Positions 24,495-33,797 of a stretch of DNA of 64,000 nucleotides are shown here, piece after piece (position 1 is the first letter of the stretch; every line of letters starts with the position of its first letter). A program made the translations under genes and the position numbers. The notes beneath the pieces are model-generated. The model was not told where the DNA came from and ran no database searches. It worked only from the letters and a program-made list of their open reading frames with translations. Origin of the DNA: Njordibacter sp937773555 (GTDB taxonomy: Bacteria > Pseudomonadota > Gammaproteobacteria > Pseudomonadales > Balneatricaceae). The DNA lies in contig NZ_CP159830.1 of the NCBI RefSeq assembly GCF_047730085.1, positions 186,001-250,000 of the forward strand, read 5' to 3'.

Positions 24495-24668
24495 ATTATT
24501 TCCCTCATTTTATTATTATGCTGCTAAGAAATTATGGTAGTTAACGTCATTGAACTATTACAACGAAGCTTTACTATACAGAGATTAAGTGCGTACAATA
24601 AGAAGTAAATTACGCCAATAGTGATGACTTAAAGGCATCATGATGAAGTTTATAATGGACTCAAAAAT
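24495..24668. promoter_or_regulatory. Divergent control region between the ABC operon and lysR
   Basis: This 174-base AT-rich spacer holds the start regions of the catabolic operon (minus) and the LysR gene (plus). Several T-N11-A arrangements of LysR type are possible but none stands out. GGGAAATAAT before 24494 serves as ribosome binding site for the binding protein. No clear -35/-10 pair is claimed. Confidence 0.5.
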
Positions 24669-25571
24669 ATGCACCATCAACTCCTCCGATACCTTGACGA
24701 AGTAGCTAGTCAGGGGTCAATCCGGAAAGCTGCAAACGTTCTTAACGTTTCATCTTCTGCCGTTAATCGACAGATATTAAAGCTTGAGGAAGATTTCGGC
24801 ATTAAATTATTCAGTCGAATACCTGAGGGGATTGAATTAACGGAGGCTGGGCGACTTGTTGTGGAGCATTGCCGAAACACGATATATGATTTTAAAAGTA
24901 TGCGGGCGGCAATAGAAGATATTCGTGACTTGCGATCTGGACATATTGTTATCTCAACGCTAGACTCTTTGATCTTTGATTTTTTGCCCAAAGTAATAGC
25001 AACGTTTTCCAAGGAATACCCAAGTATTTCTTATAGTGTAAAAACCGCAGGTTTGGATGATTCTCTGCGCCGAGTTGCCAAAAATAAAGCGGACATAGGA
25101 ATTGGTTTTTCTCGCTGGACTCATCCTGATGTTAGGGTGATGGCAGAAAAACCTTCGCCATTTGGCCTCATTGTCCCGACCAATCACCCATTAGCAAGTA
25201 AGCCTTATGTCAGCCTGAATGATTGTGTAGGTTTCCCTCTTGTTAGAACAACTGATGCTAGAGGGCGAACTTCAGTCATCGATCAGGAGCCTTCGGTGGA
25301 TTTATCTTCACTCTCAACAATATTTTATACAAATTCACTTTTAATGGCTAAGCGGGCAATCACTGAAGGTCTTGGAATTGGTCTTTATACTAAAATTGGT
25401 TTTATGCAAGATATAAGAGAAAAGAAACTTGTCTTTGTGCCTTTAGCTGAATCAGTGTTGAAGGACTATAAAATAAGTGTCTTTATATCCTCTCACAAAA
25501 GCCCTGACACTCCTACACGACTTTTCATGAAATTAATTGAAAAAAATCTTCGCAGTGTTGACTTTACATAA
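24669..25571 (+). CDS. LysR-family transcriptional regulator
   Basis: This 300-residue regulator has an N-terminal winged HTH (residues 1-60: RYLDEVASQGSIRKAANVLN, then VNRQILKLEEDFGIKLFSR) and a type-2 periplasmic-binding-like effector domain from about residue 90. It is transcribed away from the ABC/catabolic run, the standard layout for a LysR activator of its divergent operon. The effector is probably the imported compound or an intermediate. Confidence 0.92.
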   Translation: MHHQLLRYLDEVASQGSIRKAANVLNVSSSAVNRQILKLEEDFGIKLFSRIPEGIELTEAGRLVVEHCRNTIYDFKSMRAAIEDIRDLRSGHIVISTLDSLIFDFLPKVIATFSKEYPSISYSVKTAGLDDSLRRVAKNKADIGIGFSRWTHPDVRVMAEKPSPFGLIVPTNHPLASKPYVSLNDCVGFPLVRTTDARGRTSVIDQEPSVDLSSLSTIFYTNSLLMAKRAITEGLGIGLYTKIGFMQDIREKKLVFVPLAESVLKDYKISVFISSHKSPDTPTRLFMKLIEKNLRSVDFT

Positions 25572-25727
25572 TCTATCTCTGTCAGGATTAGTGTCCTCCC
25601 TTACAATAAGACTTCAATCGGTCGAAGCAAAAGGAATTGGCAAAGCGGTAACTGAGTCGAAAACTGCTACCAAGCTTTAAGCTACTTTTACTAACTATAA
25701 ATAACTCATTTTGGATACGGTAGTATT

Positions 25728-26414
25728 ATGGCGGACTACGTAATAGCAGGTCCAGCACAAACAGTTGCTCCAATAGCTAACAGTAACTCAGTGTTTCCTG
25801 TAAGACGAATTTATTGCATTGGCCGTAATTATGCAGATCATGCAATCGAAATGGGCCATAACCCAGACCGAGAGTCACCATTTTTCTTTCAGAAAAACCC
25901 TGATAATTTAGATTTTTCTGGAACATTTACTTATCCAGAAAAAAGTAGTGATGTACATTACGAAATAGAACTTGTAATCGCCATAGGTAAAGGCGGTAAG
26001 AACATCAGTTTAAACAATGCATTAGAGCATGTTTATGGTTATGCATTGGGTCTGGATATGACTCGTAGAGACCTACAAACTAATATGAAGAAGATGGGTC
26101 GGCCTTGGGAAATTGGAAAGGCATTTGAAAAGTCAGCACCGATGGGGCCTATTATCCCGGCCTCGGATCTAGACCATCCAGCTGAGGGATTGATAGATTT
26201 GAAAGTAAATGGTGAGCTAAAACAGAAAGGTGATTTAAATCAAATGATATGGAAAACAGCAGAGATTATTAATTACCTTTCTGAATACTATGAGTTAGCT
26301 GCGGGGGACTTAATTATGTCAGGAACTCCAGCAGGTGTTGGCCCTATTGTAAAAGGGGACGTTATGACTGGGTCAGTTTCAGGCATGGGTGAACTTGTTG
26401 TTACCGTAGTCTAA
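25728..26414 (+). CDS. Fumarylacetoacetate hydrolase family protein (fumarylpyruvate hydrolase-like)
   Basis: This 228-residue FAH-fold enzyme has the GRNYADHAIEMG motif near residue 32, metal-ligand Glu in HYEIELVIAIGKGG near residue 79, GLDMTRRDLQ, and MSGTPAGVGP near residue 203. Relatives hydrolyse or decarboxylate beta-diketo acids from aromatic-ring cleavage (fumarylpyruvate, acylpyruvates). It stands alone on the plus strand, 156 bases after lysR, and may belong to the same catabolic programme. It is the last intact gene before the integrase remnant. Confidence 0.87.
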   Translation: MADYVIAGPAQTVAPIANSNSVFPVRRIYCIGRNYADHAIEMGHNPDRESPFFFQKNPDNLDFSGTFTYPEKSSDVHYEIELVIAIGKGGKNISLNNALEHVYGYALGLDMTRRDLQTNMKKMGRPWEIGKAFEKSAPMGPIIPASDLDHPAEGLIDLKVNGELKQKGDLNQMIWKTAEIINYLSEYYELAAGDLIMSGTPAGVGPIVKGDVMTGSVSGMGELVVTVV

Positions 26415-26530
26415 TCTCTCCCTTTATCTTCATTCTGAGAACACCGTTCTTGACTGCGTTTTTAGTGCAGCGTTTCACTTCTAGAACTTTTTATTATTAA
26501 ACTTAAAAAACCCACTAAAACCTGTATTGG

Positions 26531-27259
26531 TCAACTAAAACTTCGCTCTAATCCACAGGCTTCAGCAAGGCGAACGCCAGTATCACGCACCATAGCTACG
26601 ATCCACCTTAGGTCATCATTTATACCCAAGCACAATGATTGGATGTTTCGGATTGTCGGCAGTGGGATTGGCTGTCTTGTGTCCTTTAGGTGATTTGTAG
26701 GCATATACGTTTTAGATAGTGGGTTAGATGCAGCCAGCCCATACTCTTGTATCATTAACAATATAATAGGTTTCAATGATGAGAAAACTCTCTTTATAGA
26801 GCTGATGGCTAACCCTTTCGTCACTAGGAAGTCTCGAAATACTCCACCATCGGATGACGTATATTCATCCAAATCACGATTACCTATAGCCTCAATAAGA
26901 TAGCTAGTATTTCGCTCTACAGTACGCTCAAATACATGGCCTCTATCTTTGCCTTTGAGCTTCATGTAGTAATCTTTAGCATCCAGAAGGTCGTATCCAC
27001 AGCCAGGTGGAGTGACTTTAGCTACAGGTGCACTTACAAGTCCATGGGTAATCGTCTCAACCCTAATGGAACTCCAGTAGGCTTCAAGCTGAAAGCAAAT
27101 GTGATTGGAGCTACGCAAGGCAACTCGTTTTGATCGTGTTTTTAAGCTCTTAACAATTCTTTTAGAAATGTAACGGCTTTCCATATCCAGAGGGATACGT
27201 CTAGAAAAGTAATAAATGTTATTCCGAAGGTAAAGATAGCTATTCTGGTCTACAACCAT
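26531..27259 (-). pseudogene. Truncated phage-type tyrosine integrase
   Basis: This 242-residue frame begins with the N-terminal domain of phage-type integrases (YLYLRNNIYYFSRRIPLD) and the SAM-like core-binding domain. It reaches only the first catalytic Arg of the tyrosine recombinase fold, in RDTGVRLAEACGL. It then diverges and stops, so the His-x-x-Arg box and nucleophilic Tyr are missing, together with roughly 150 residues. It starts 78 bases from the 3' end of tRNA-Phe, the usual position for an integrase that used that gene as attachment site. It is non-functional as it stands. Confidence 0.88.
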
Positions 27260-27336
27260 GGTCTACACACCCCACAAGTAAAATTGATGGAAATACAGGT
27301 ATCACGGGGCTTTCATGGGGATTTCTTAGGGATTTG

Positions 27337-27412
27337 TGGTGCCCGGAGACGGAATCGAACCGCCGACACGAGGATTTTCAATCCTCTGCTCTACCGACTG
27401 AGCTATCCGGGC
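27337..27412 (-). tRNA. tRNA-Phe (GAA)
   Basis: On the minus strand a 76-nt cloverleaf reads from GCCCGGATAGCTCAG to TCCGGGCACCA, with CCA encoded. The anticodon stem GAGGA/TCCTC encloses the loop TTGAAAA with anticodon GAA. The T-arm GGCGGTTCGATTCCGTC is complete. The acceptor stem pairs GCCCGGA with TCCGGGC. Its 3' end faces the island and the integrase remnant, so it is the likely attachment site. Confidence 0.97.
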
Positions 27413-27548
27413 AATACTATTTGCTTTCTTCTGAGCTGGTTACACGCTGTTGAGCGACCAAGAAGAGGGCCGTATTAAACCCGTTTTGAATTTTCCTGTC
27501 AACAATAAGTTGCTGAAATTTGGTTATTTTCTTTATTCTAGTGGCGGT

Positions 27549-27824
27549 TTACTCACCTGAAGGTGGAACATAGCCTTCTGCTTGGTCGTAATGATCACCA
27601 GAGGCAAATTTATCCAGCTCGCCTTGCAAGTAAGCACGGCTTTCTGGATCCATCATGTTTAAGTGCTTTTCGTTAATAAGCATGGTTTGGTGTGCCAGCC
27701 AGTCTTGCCATGCCTGTTTAGACAAGGTTTCAAACAGCTTTTGGCCTTTAGCGCCCGGGTATGGTGGGCGATCCATAGCTTCCATGTCGGCTTTATACTT
27801 GGTGCAAAAAACGGTGCGTGTCAT
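27549..27824 (-). CDS. yggX: Fe(2+)-trafficking protein YggX
   Basis: This 91-residue cytoplasmic protein is thought to protect Fe-S enzymes from oxidative damage and to supply iron. The start MTRTVFCTKYK with the conserved Cys7, and the block AWQDWLAHQTMLINEKHLNM, are diagnostic. The ATG at 27824 overlaps the mutY stop (ATGA). A longer frame upstream is a mutY shadow. The mutY-yggX pair is conserved in gammaproteobacteria, and MutY carries an Fe-S cluster. Confidence 0.96.
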   Translation of the reverse strand: MTRTVFCTKYKADMEAMDRPPYPGAKGQKLFETLSKQAWQDWLAHQTMLINEKHLNMMDPESRAYLQGELDKFASGDHYDQAEGYVPPSGE

Positions 27825-28864
27825 TGGGTTCTCTCGAGTAGTTTTTTTATCGGAGTGGCTAGCCCTATTGTATGCAGTTGTTGTGGATCGTACCACTGAC
27901 TTTTATTATTTTCTGAAACTTTTTTTGAGGCATTATCTAGCACTAAAAGGTGAGGCTCTATAGTGAGCTTATAGTGGCTAAATACGTGTTTAATAGGTGT
28001 TACAGGGCTAGTATTTGTCGGTAAACCATTTACAGCAAGTTGGGTTTGTAGTGCCTTAAGGTCTACGAATTCTGGCAGGCTCCAAAGCCCACCCCAAATG
28101 CCTTTGCTAGGCCGCTGTTCTAGTAGAGTTTGGCCCTGCTGTGTTTTAAGTAATAATACACTGATGGTTTTGTGAGGTAATGCCTTTTTAGGCTTAGGTG
28201 TAGGAATAGAGGCCACTTTGTCTTGTGCTAACGCATGGCAGCAGTCTTGCATGGGGCATGCCACACATAAAGGCTGCTTGGGTTTGCAGATGGTGGCGCC
28301 TAGGTCCATGATGGCTTGAGTGTAATCGGCGTTGCGTTGGGTTGGTGTGAGGTCTGTGGCCATTTGCCAAAGTTGTTTGTCTAGGTGGCTTTGGCCAGGC
28401 CATCCCTCTATGGCATGTAAGCGAGTGAGTAGGCGCTTTACGTTGCCGTCTAATATAACCCCTGGGTTGTTGTAGGCCTGGCTAATGATGGCACCTGCGG
28501 TAGATCTGCCGATACCCTTTAGCGCTATGAGGGCGTCTAGGTCCTTTGGCACATTACCTTGATGTTGCTCAGTAATAGCTATCGCACTGGCATGAAGGTT
28601 ACGCGCCCGGCTGTAATAACCCAGCCCTGTCCAAAGGCTAAGTACTTCATCACTTTGGGCTTGAGCCAAGTCTTTTACTGTGGGAAATTGCTCCATAAAG
28701 CGTTCAAAGTAGGGGATAACCGTGATGACTTGTGTTTGCTGCAACATAATCTCAGACACCCACACCCGATAACCAGTGCGATTTTTTTGCCAAGGCAGGT
28801 GTTTGCGGCCGTGTTGGTCGAACCATGTGAGCAATTGTTCCGCAAAAGAGTTAATTGTAGTCAT
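27821..28864 (-). CDS. mutY: A/G-specific adenine DNA glycosylase
   Basis: This 347-residue repair enzyme removes adenine mispaired with 8-oxoguanine. It has the catalytic Glu in SEIMLQQTQV, helix-hairpin-helix LKGIGRSTAGAI, catalytic Asp in ILDGNVKRLL and four cluster cysteines (CKPKQPLCVACPMQDC). A C-terminal NUDIX-like 8-oxoG recognition domain ends the protein. I choose the ATG at 28864 (MTTINSF); the TTG at 28888 adds eight unconserved residues. It is divergent from the his cluster. Confidence 0.96.
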   Translation of the reverse strand: MTTINSFAEQLLTWFDQHGRKHLPWQKNRTGYRVWVSEIMLQQTQVITVIPYFERFMEQFPTVKDLAQAQSDEVLSLWTGLGYYSRARNLHASAIAITEQHQGNVPKDLDALIALKGIGRSTAGAIISQAYNNPGVILDGNVKRLLTRLHAIEGWPGQSHLDKQLWQMATDLTPTQRNADYTQAIMDLGATICKPKQPLCVACPMQDCCHALAQDKVASIPTPKPKKALPHKTISVLLLKTQQGQTLLEQRPSKGIWGGLWSLPEFVDLKALQTQLAVNGLPTNTSPVTPIKHVFSHYKLTIEPHLLVLDNASKKVSENNKSQWYDPQQLHTIGLATPIKKLLERTQ

Positions 28865-28943
28865 TAATTGGGGCTTATGGGTGAGCAAATGAGGTCAATG
28901 CTCAGTATACAATTGTTTTATCGCTTTTAGGTGCGTTTGTTCT

Positions 28944-28973
28944 TTGTAAATTAGCCGCTAAAGGCCGTATAAT
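28944..28973 (+). promoter_or_regulatory. Sigma-70 promoter of the his genes
   Basis: TTGTAA (28944-28949), an 18-base spacer and a perfect TATAAT (28968-28973) lie 50 bases before hisB. No attenuator-like His-rich leader peptide is visible in the short leader. Confidence 0.6.
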
Positions 28974-29022
28974 CTCTGCCTATTGTGTAGCTTTACCTAT
29001 TACTTAAACGCGAGGACACCTC

Positions 29023-29616
29023 ATGTCGGCACGTACCGCCACTGTAGAACGGAATACCCTAGAAACTCAGATTAAAGTCAGTGTGAATTTAGACGGCACT
29101 GGCAAGTTTAGTTGTGTCACTGGGTTGCCTTTCTTAGACCATATGTTGGAACAGGTTGCGCGTCATGGATTGATTGACTTAGATATTGTTGCTCATGGTG
29201 ATTTAGCCATTGATGCGCACCACACGGTAGAAGATTTGGGCATTACCTTAGGCATGGCCTTAGATAAGGCAGTGGGTGATAAAAAGGGCCTCACTCGTTA
29301 TGGGTCTGCCTATGTGCCACTTGATGAGGCTCTATCTCGCGTGGTGTTAGATTTTTCTGGCCGCCCAGGCTTGTTTAATCATGTGTCATACACCCGTGGC
29401 CGCATTGGTGGCTTTGACGTGGACTTGTTTGATGAGTTTTTCCGTGGTTTTGTGAACCATGCCAAGCTTACCTTGCACATTGATAACCTAAGTGGCAAAA
29501 ATGCTCATCACCAAGCAGAAACTGTATTTAAGGCATTTGGACGTGCGTTACGCATGGCTCTAAGTGCCGACGAACGTATGGCAGGAATGATGCCTTCTAC
29601 TAAGGGCAGCTTATAG
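29023..29616 (+). CDS. hisB: Imidazoleglycerol-phosphate dehydratase
   Basis: This 197-residue enzyme catalyses the seventh histidine-biosynthesis step. The manganese-binding motifs FLDHMLEQVARHG and HHTVEDLGITLG and the second repeat NAHHQAETVFKAFGRAL are present. It is monofunctional, lacking the N-terminal phosphatase of the enterobacterial fusion, as in pseudomonads. It is first in hisB-hisH-hisA-hisF. Confidence 0.98.
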   Translation: MSARTATVERNTLETQIKVSVNLDGTGKFSCVTGLPFLDHMLEQVARHGLIDLDIVAHGDLAIDAHHTVEDLGITLGMALDKAVGDKKGLTRYGSAYVPLDEALSRVVLDFSGRPGLFNHVSYTRGRIGGFDVDLFDEFFRGFVNHAKLTLHIDNLSGKNAHHQAETVFKAFGRALRMALSADERMAGMMPSTKGSL

Positions 29617-29623
29617 GCGCCTT

Positions 29624-30259
29624 ATGAAATCTATTGCAGTAATTGACTATGGCATGGGGAACTTACATTCTGTTGCCAAGGCCCTAGAACACGTTTGCCC
29701 CAATACCCGCGTTTATGTCACTAGCAATGCAGCTAAAATTGAATCCTGTGATAGGGTTGTGTTGCCAGGTGTGGGAGCCATTCGTGATTGTATGGCCGAA
29801 ATTAAGCGTTTGGGTGTTGATCAGATTGTAGCTGATCAAATGGGCAAGAAGCCGATGTTAGGGATTTGTGTGGGTATGCAGGCCCTTATGCAGCGCTCAA
29901 GCGAAAATGGCGGTGTAGATTGTTTAGGCCAGCTGCCAGGCGATGTGTCTTTCTTTGGCGACCAACCTAGTGTACAAGCAGCTCACTTAAAGGTACCTCA
30001 TATGGGGTGGAACCAAGTAGAGCAAAAGCCCCACAAGCTATGGAATGGCATAGACAACAATAGCCGTTTTTACTTTGTGCACAGTTATTTTGTGCACACT
30101 CAAACGCGTGATCTAGTGGCTGCTACCTGCAGCTATGGTCTTGAATTCGATGTGGCCTTGGCTAGGGAAAACCTCTTTGCTGTTCAGTTTCACCCAGAAA
30201 AAAGCCACTCGGCAGGCCTTAAGCTTTTACAAAACTTCTTACAGTGGGACGGTAGCTAA
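29624..30259 (+). CDS. hisH: Imidazole glycerol phosphate synthase, glutamine amidotransferase subunit
   Basis: This 211-residue class I glutamine amidotransferase supplies ammonia to HisF. The nucleophile Cys is in LGICVGMQAL and the His/Glu pair in FHPEKSH. It starts eight bases after hisB. The complex makes IGP and AICAR, linking histidine to purine synthesis. Confidence 0.98.
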   Translation: MKSIAVIDYGMGNLHSVAKALEHVCPNTRVYVTSNAAKIESCDRVVLPGVGAIRDCMAEIKRLGVDQIVADQMGKKPMLGICVGMQALMQRSSENGGVDCLGQLPGDVSFFGDQPSVQAAHLKVPHMGWNQVEQKPHKLWNGIDNNSRFYFVHSYFVHTQTRDLVAATCSYGLEFDVALARENLFAVQFHPEKSHSAGLKLLQNFLQWDGS

Positions 30260-30278
30260 ACGCTGCCGTAAATAGTCT

Positions 30279-31028
30279 ATGTCTCAAACCCCTTTATTAA
30301 TGATTCCAGCCATCGATTTAAAAGATGGTGAATGTGTGCGCCTACGCCAAGGCCGTATGGAAGAATCCACCGTGTTCTCCGCAGACCCAGTTGCCGTAGC
30401 TAGCCAATGGGTCACTGCGGGCTGCAGAAGATTGCATTTGGTAGACTTAAACGGTGCGTTTGCTGGTAACCCTGTGAATGGCGATATTGTTAAGGCCATT
30501 GCTATGGCTCACCCTAAATTACCGATTCAAATTGGTGGGGGCATTCGTAATGTAGACATTATAGAGGCCTACCTGCAGGCGGGCGTTGAATATGTAATTA
30601 TTGGTACTCAAGCGGTAAGAGACCCCGACTTTGTTACCCAGGCATGTCGAGATTTTCCGGGCCGTATTATAGTGGGGTTAGATGCTAGCGACGGCATGGT
30701 TGCCGTAGAGGGCTGGGCCGAAGTGACAGACATTAAGGCAGTAGACCTAGCAAAGCGCTTTCGTAATGATGGGGTAAGCGCTATCGTGTACACAGACATT
30801 GCTCGTGATGGCATGATGCAGGGTGTTAACGTAGAGGCTACGCGCCATTTGGCCAGGGAAGCTGGGATTCCTGTAATTGCCTCGGGTGGTGTGACTAATA
30901 TGGACGATGTGCATGCGCTTGCTGCTGTTGCTGCAGATGGTATTGTAGGTGCCATTACAGGCCGGGCTATCTATGAAGGCACGTTAGATTTGGCCGCAGC
31001 GCAATCTTATTGTGACGCCCAAAGCTAA
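30279..31028 (+). CDS. hisA: Phosphoribosylformimino-5-aminoimidazole carboxamide ribotide isomerase
   Basis: This 249-residue TIM-barrel isomerase of histidine synthesis has catalytic Asp8-type residue in IPAIDLKDGECVRL and the second Asp in YTDIARDGMMQG. Phosphate-binding IQIGGGIR and IASGGV are present. It lies 19 bases after hisH. Confidence 0.98.
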   Translation: MSQTPLLMIPAIDLKDGECVRLRQGRMEESTVFSADPVAVASQWVTAGCRRLHLVDLNGAFAGNPVNGDIVKAIAMAHPKLPIQIGGGIRNVDIIEAYLQAGVEYVIIGTQAVRDPDFVTQACRDFPGRIIVGLDASDGMVAVEGWAEVTDIKAVDLAKRFRNDGVSAIVYTDIARDGMMQGVNVEATRHLAREAGIPVIASGGVTNMDDVHALAAVAADGIVGAITGRAIYEGTLDLAAAQSYCDAQS

Positions 31029-31054
31029 CAACTGCCTATTTTAAGGAAACTCCC

Positions 31055-31828
31055 ATGGGCTTAGCCAAACGCATTATTCCCTGTTTAGATGTGAACAACG
31101 GTCGGGTTGTCAAAGGCGTGCAGTTTGTTGATATTAGAGACGCTGGGGATCCTGTAGAAGTGGCTAAACGCTACAATGAGCAGGGTGCTGATGAGATTAC
31201 TTTTTTAGACATAGGTGCTACCCATGAAAACCGTGACACCATGGTGCACACGGTTGAAAAGATGGCCAGTGAAGTGTTTATTCCTCTCACTGTGGGTGGG
31301 GGGATTAGAACCTGTGAAGATATTCGCCGCATGCTAAATGCGGGTGCAGACAAAGTAGGTATTAATTCTGCTGCAGTATTTAACCCAGATTTTGTGCAAC
31401 AAGCCGCCGACCGTTTTGGTGCCCAGTGTATTGTGGTTGCTATAGACGCTAAGCAAGTAAGTGGCCCCGGGGAAGCGCTTCGGTGGGAAATTTTTACCCA
31501 TGGTGGTCGTAAGCCTACAGGTATTGATGCTGTGGAGTGGGCTATTAAAATGGTTACTTATGGTGCTGGTGAGATCCTACTGACTAGCATGGATCAAGAT
31601 GGTGTTAAAAATGGTTATGATTTAGGCGTAACGCGCACTATTAGCGACGCTGTGTCTGTGCCCGTTATTGCTTCTGGTGGAGTGGGCAACTTAGACCACT
31701 TGGTAGAGGGTGTGATTAAAGGCAAGGCTGATGCTGTTTTAGCCGCTAGTATATTTCACTTTAACGAATACACCATCCCTCAAGCGAAGCAGTATATGTC
31801 TTCAAAGGGCATTGAAATGCGGCTGTAG
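31055..31828 (+). CDS. hisF: Imidazole glycerol phosphate synthase, cyclase subunit
   Basis: This 257-residue TIM-barrel partner of HisH has catalytic Asp residues in IPCLDVNNGRVVKG and LLTSMDQDGVKNGYD. Phosphate loops VGGGIR and IASGGVGN are visible. Its last 27 bases overlap the convergent polysaccharide-deacetylase gene, so the his cluster ends without an obvious separate terminator. Confidence 0.98.
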   Translation: MGLAKRIIPCLDVNNGRVVKGVQFVDIRDAGDPVEVAKRYNEQGADEITFLDIGATHENRDTMVHTVEKMASEVFIPLTVGGGIRTCEDIRRMLNAGADKVGINSAAVFNPDFVQQAADRFGAQCIVVAIDAKQVSGPGEALRWEIFTHGGRKPTGIDAVEWAIKMVTYGAGEILLTSMDQDGVKNGYDLGVTRTISDAVSVPVIASGGVGNLDHLVEGVIKGKADAVLAASIFHFNEYTIPQAKQYMSSKGIEMRL

Positions 31829-32617
31829 CTGCCAGATTAATGCTGATGCTGAAACAAGCTTGATACCGGCTTCATCGAGCCTACTAAGAGACTTGCTTAA
31901 AAAGGCTGCTGTGGCTGGGTAGGGGTGGCCAATAAGAACGGCAAACCCATGTTTATTAGCGATGGTTATGGCCCTTTGAAACTGCATCTCTAGCGCCTCT
32001 ATGTCGGTATCATTATCTAAAAATACATCTCTTGTTAGCGCTGGAACAGCTTGATCTATAGCCTGTTGCCAAGCAATGCTAGCGGCACTTGTGCGGCTAT
32101 CTACAAAAAATAAATTTAATTCGTTGGCTACATCCATAGTCCATTTCATGGGCAGGGCCTGCTCCGTTAAGGCGCTACCCATGTGGTTGTTTAGCCCCTC
32201 TGCATAAGGCACGCTAGCCACATTCGCTCTTAATACCTGTTTAAATTGGGTTTCGTCCATGTCTAAAGTGAGGCCGCCTGGGCCAAGTTTTAAACCTGCA
32301 TGGTTTTGCATCGGTACGTGGAGCATTATTTGTTTATCTGCTGCGGCGCCTTTGCGGGCTAACAAAGCACCGTGGGGGGTGTGTGGCATTACCGCCAAGG
32401 TAATGGGCCCGGGCAAATTTACAACGCGCAGCCCGTTGGCAAGGTTATAACCTAGATCGTCTATGATAATTACCATAGAGGGCTGAAACACGTCTGCTTT
32501 TATAATAGGTGTAAATACCATAACAGGTACAAACAGGCACCACATAAAACAGTAGAGAATTGATTTAAAGCACTTAGGCAGCTGAACAGGCGTAAGAAAC
32601 ATTTTATTTTTCAGCAT
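31802..32617 (-). CDS. yibQ: Divergent polysaccharide deacetylase family protein (YibQ)
   Basis: This 271-residue protein has an N-terminal hydrophobic segment (CFMWCLFVPVMVF) that acts as signal or anchor, then a NodB-like fold with IIIDDLGYN (metal Asp pair), LAVMPHTPHG and MLHVPMQ. It is thought to act in the periplasm on cell-wall or envelope polysaccharide. It is last of gpmI-envC-ctpA-yibQ, starts within the end of ctpA (14-base overlap), and ends inside the hisF coding end on the opposite strand. Confidence 0.9.
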   Translation of the reverse strand: MLKNKMFLTPVQLPKCFKSILYCFMWCLFVPVMVFTPIIKADVFQPSMVIIIDDLGYNLANGLRVVNLPGPITLAVMPHTPHGALLARKGAAADKQIMLHVPMQNHAGLKLGPGGLTLDMDETQFKQVLRANVASVPYAEGLNNHMGSALTEQALPMKWTMDVANELNLFFVDSRTSAASIAWQQAIDQAVPALTRDVFLDNDTDIEALEMQFQRAITIANKHGFAVLIGHPYPATAAFLSKSLSRLDEAGIKLVSASALIWQLQPHFNAL

Positions 32618-33788
32618 CTAAAGGGCTGAGCAAGTCTAGTGCAGCAGCAAGCTGCTGGTCGTCTTGTGCATCTGTGTTACTTAGGATGATGTCTGGTTGT
32701 ATGCCTTTTAGGTGAATATTGTGGCCGTCAGGTGTGTAGTAATATGCCGTGGTTAGTTTAACGCCTGCGCCTTGAGGCAGTGTGATAACAGACTGCACTG
32801 AGCCCTTGCCAAAGCTAGTGTCGCCCACTAGCTGGCCACGTTGATGATCTTTTATGGCGCCAGCCACAATTTCTGATGCCGAAGCACTGCCGTTGTTAAT
32901 AAGAATAGCCAACGGCCAGCCTTCACTTGGGTCTATGGCTTTGGCATCAAAACGCATGTTACTACTTGCTTGCCGTGCCTTTGTAGTCACGATGACGCCT
33001 GTGGTTAAAAATGCATCAGCCACGTCTGCTGCCGCCCCTAGGGTGCCCCCGGGATTATTTCTTAAGTCTAATAACCAACGGTCTGCACCAGCCAACTTCA
33101 GAGCCTGCATTTGCTCTACTAAGTCTTGCCCAGTGTGGTTTTGGAACAGGCTAATGCGTAAATACCCTACTTTACTTCGCATGAGTTCACTGCGAACACT
33201 TTGTGTGGATATAATTTCGCGGGTTAAGGCAAAGTTAAGTGTTTCACCTTTACGTAATATAATTAGGGTTACCTCAGTTCCGGCACTTCCAGTCATTAGC
33301 TCATCTATGGCATGCACGTCGAGCCCATTAACGGCCTTGCCTTGAACGTGAGTGATCCAATCTCCAGGGAGTATTCCAGCACGGTATGCAGGGCCATCAT
33401 CAATAGGGGTGATCACTCGAATGTAGTCGCCCTCTGGCACCAGTTCAACCCCTATGCCAGTGTATTCCCCTTGGGTATCTTGTTGCAGGCGAGCCATCTC
33501 GTCGGCATCTAAGTAGCTAGAAAAGCGGTCGAGTTTTAAAATTAGGCCCTCAAGGGCAAGTTGCAATAACTCTTCATCAGTCTTGGCATCTACGTGTTTT
33601 AGCCGAATGCGTTCATATACCGCTACAAAAGATTCTAACGCAGCTAATGGCACAGGGGGCTGCTTGGCTTGCACTGCGGCCAAGGTGTTGGTGTAGGGTA
33701 ATGCGCCACATACAAGTGCTAGTATTAGGCCACCAATACGTTGGCTAAACTGTAATCGAGAGGAGATCTTATTCAATCTAATGCGCAT
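32604..33788 (-). CDS. ctpA: C-terminal processing protease, S41 family
   Basis: This 394-residue periplasmic serine protease has a signal peptide, then a PDZ domain (GIGVELVPEGDYIRVITPI onward, about residues 110-190) and the S41 catalytic domain. The Ser is in INNGSASASEIVAGAI and the Lys in TSFGKGSVQ. It follows envC by nine bases. In Pseudomonas such proteases control peptidoglycan hydrolases, which fits the EnvC neighbour. Confidence 0.94.
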   Translation of the reverse strand: MRIRLNKISSRLQFSQRIGGLILALVCGALPYTNTLAAVQAKQPPVPLAALESFVAVYERIRLKHVDAKTDEELLQLALEGLILKLDRFSSYLDADEMARLQQDTQGEYTGIGVELVPEGDYIRVITPIDDGPAYRAGILPGDWITHVQGKAVNGLDVHAIDELMTGSAGTEVTLIILRKGETLNFALTREIISTQSVRSELMRSKVGYLRISLFQNHTGQDLVEQMQALKLAGADRWLLDLRNNPGGTLGAAADVADAFLTTGVIVTTKARQASSNMRFDAKAIDPSEGWPLAILINNGSASASEIVAGAIKDHQRGQLVGDTSFGKGSVQSVITLPQGAGVKLTTAYYYTPDGHNIHLKGIQPDIILSNTDAQDDQQLAAALDLLSPLDAEK

Positions 33789-33797
33789 AGCTTAATT

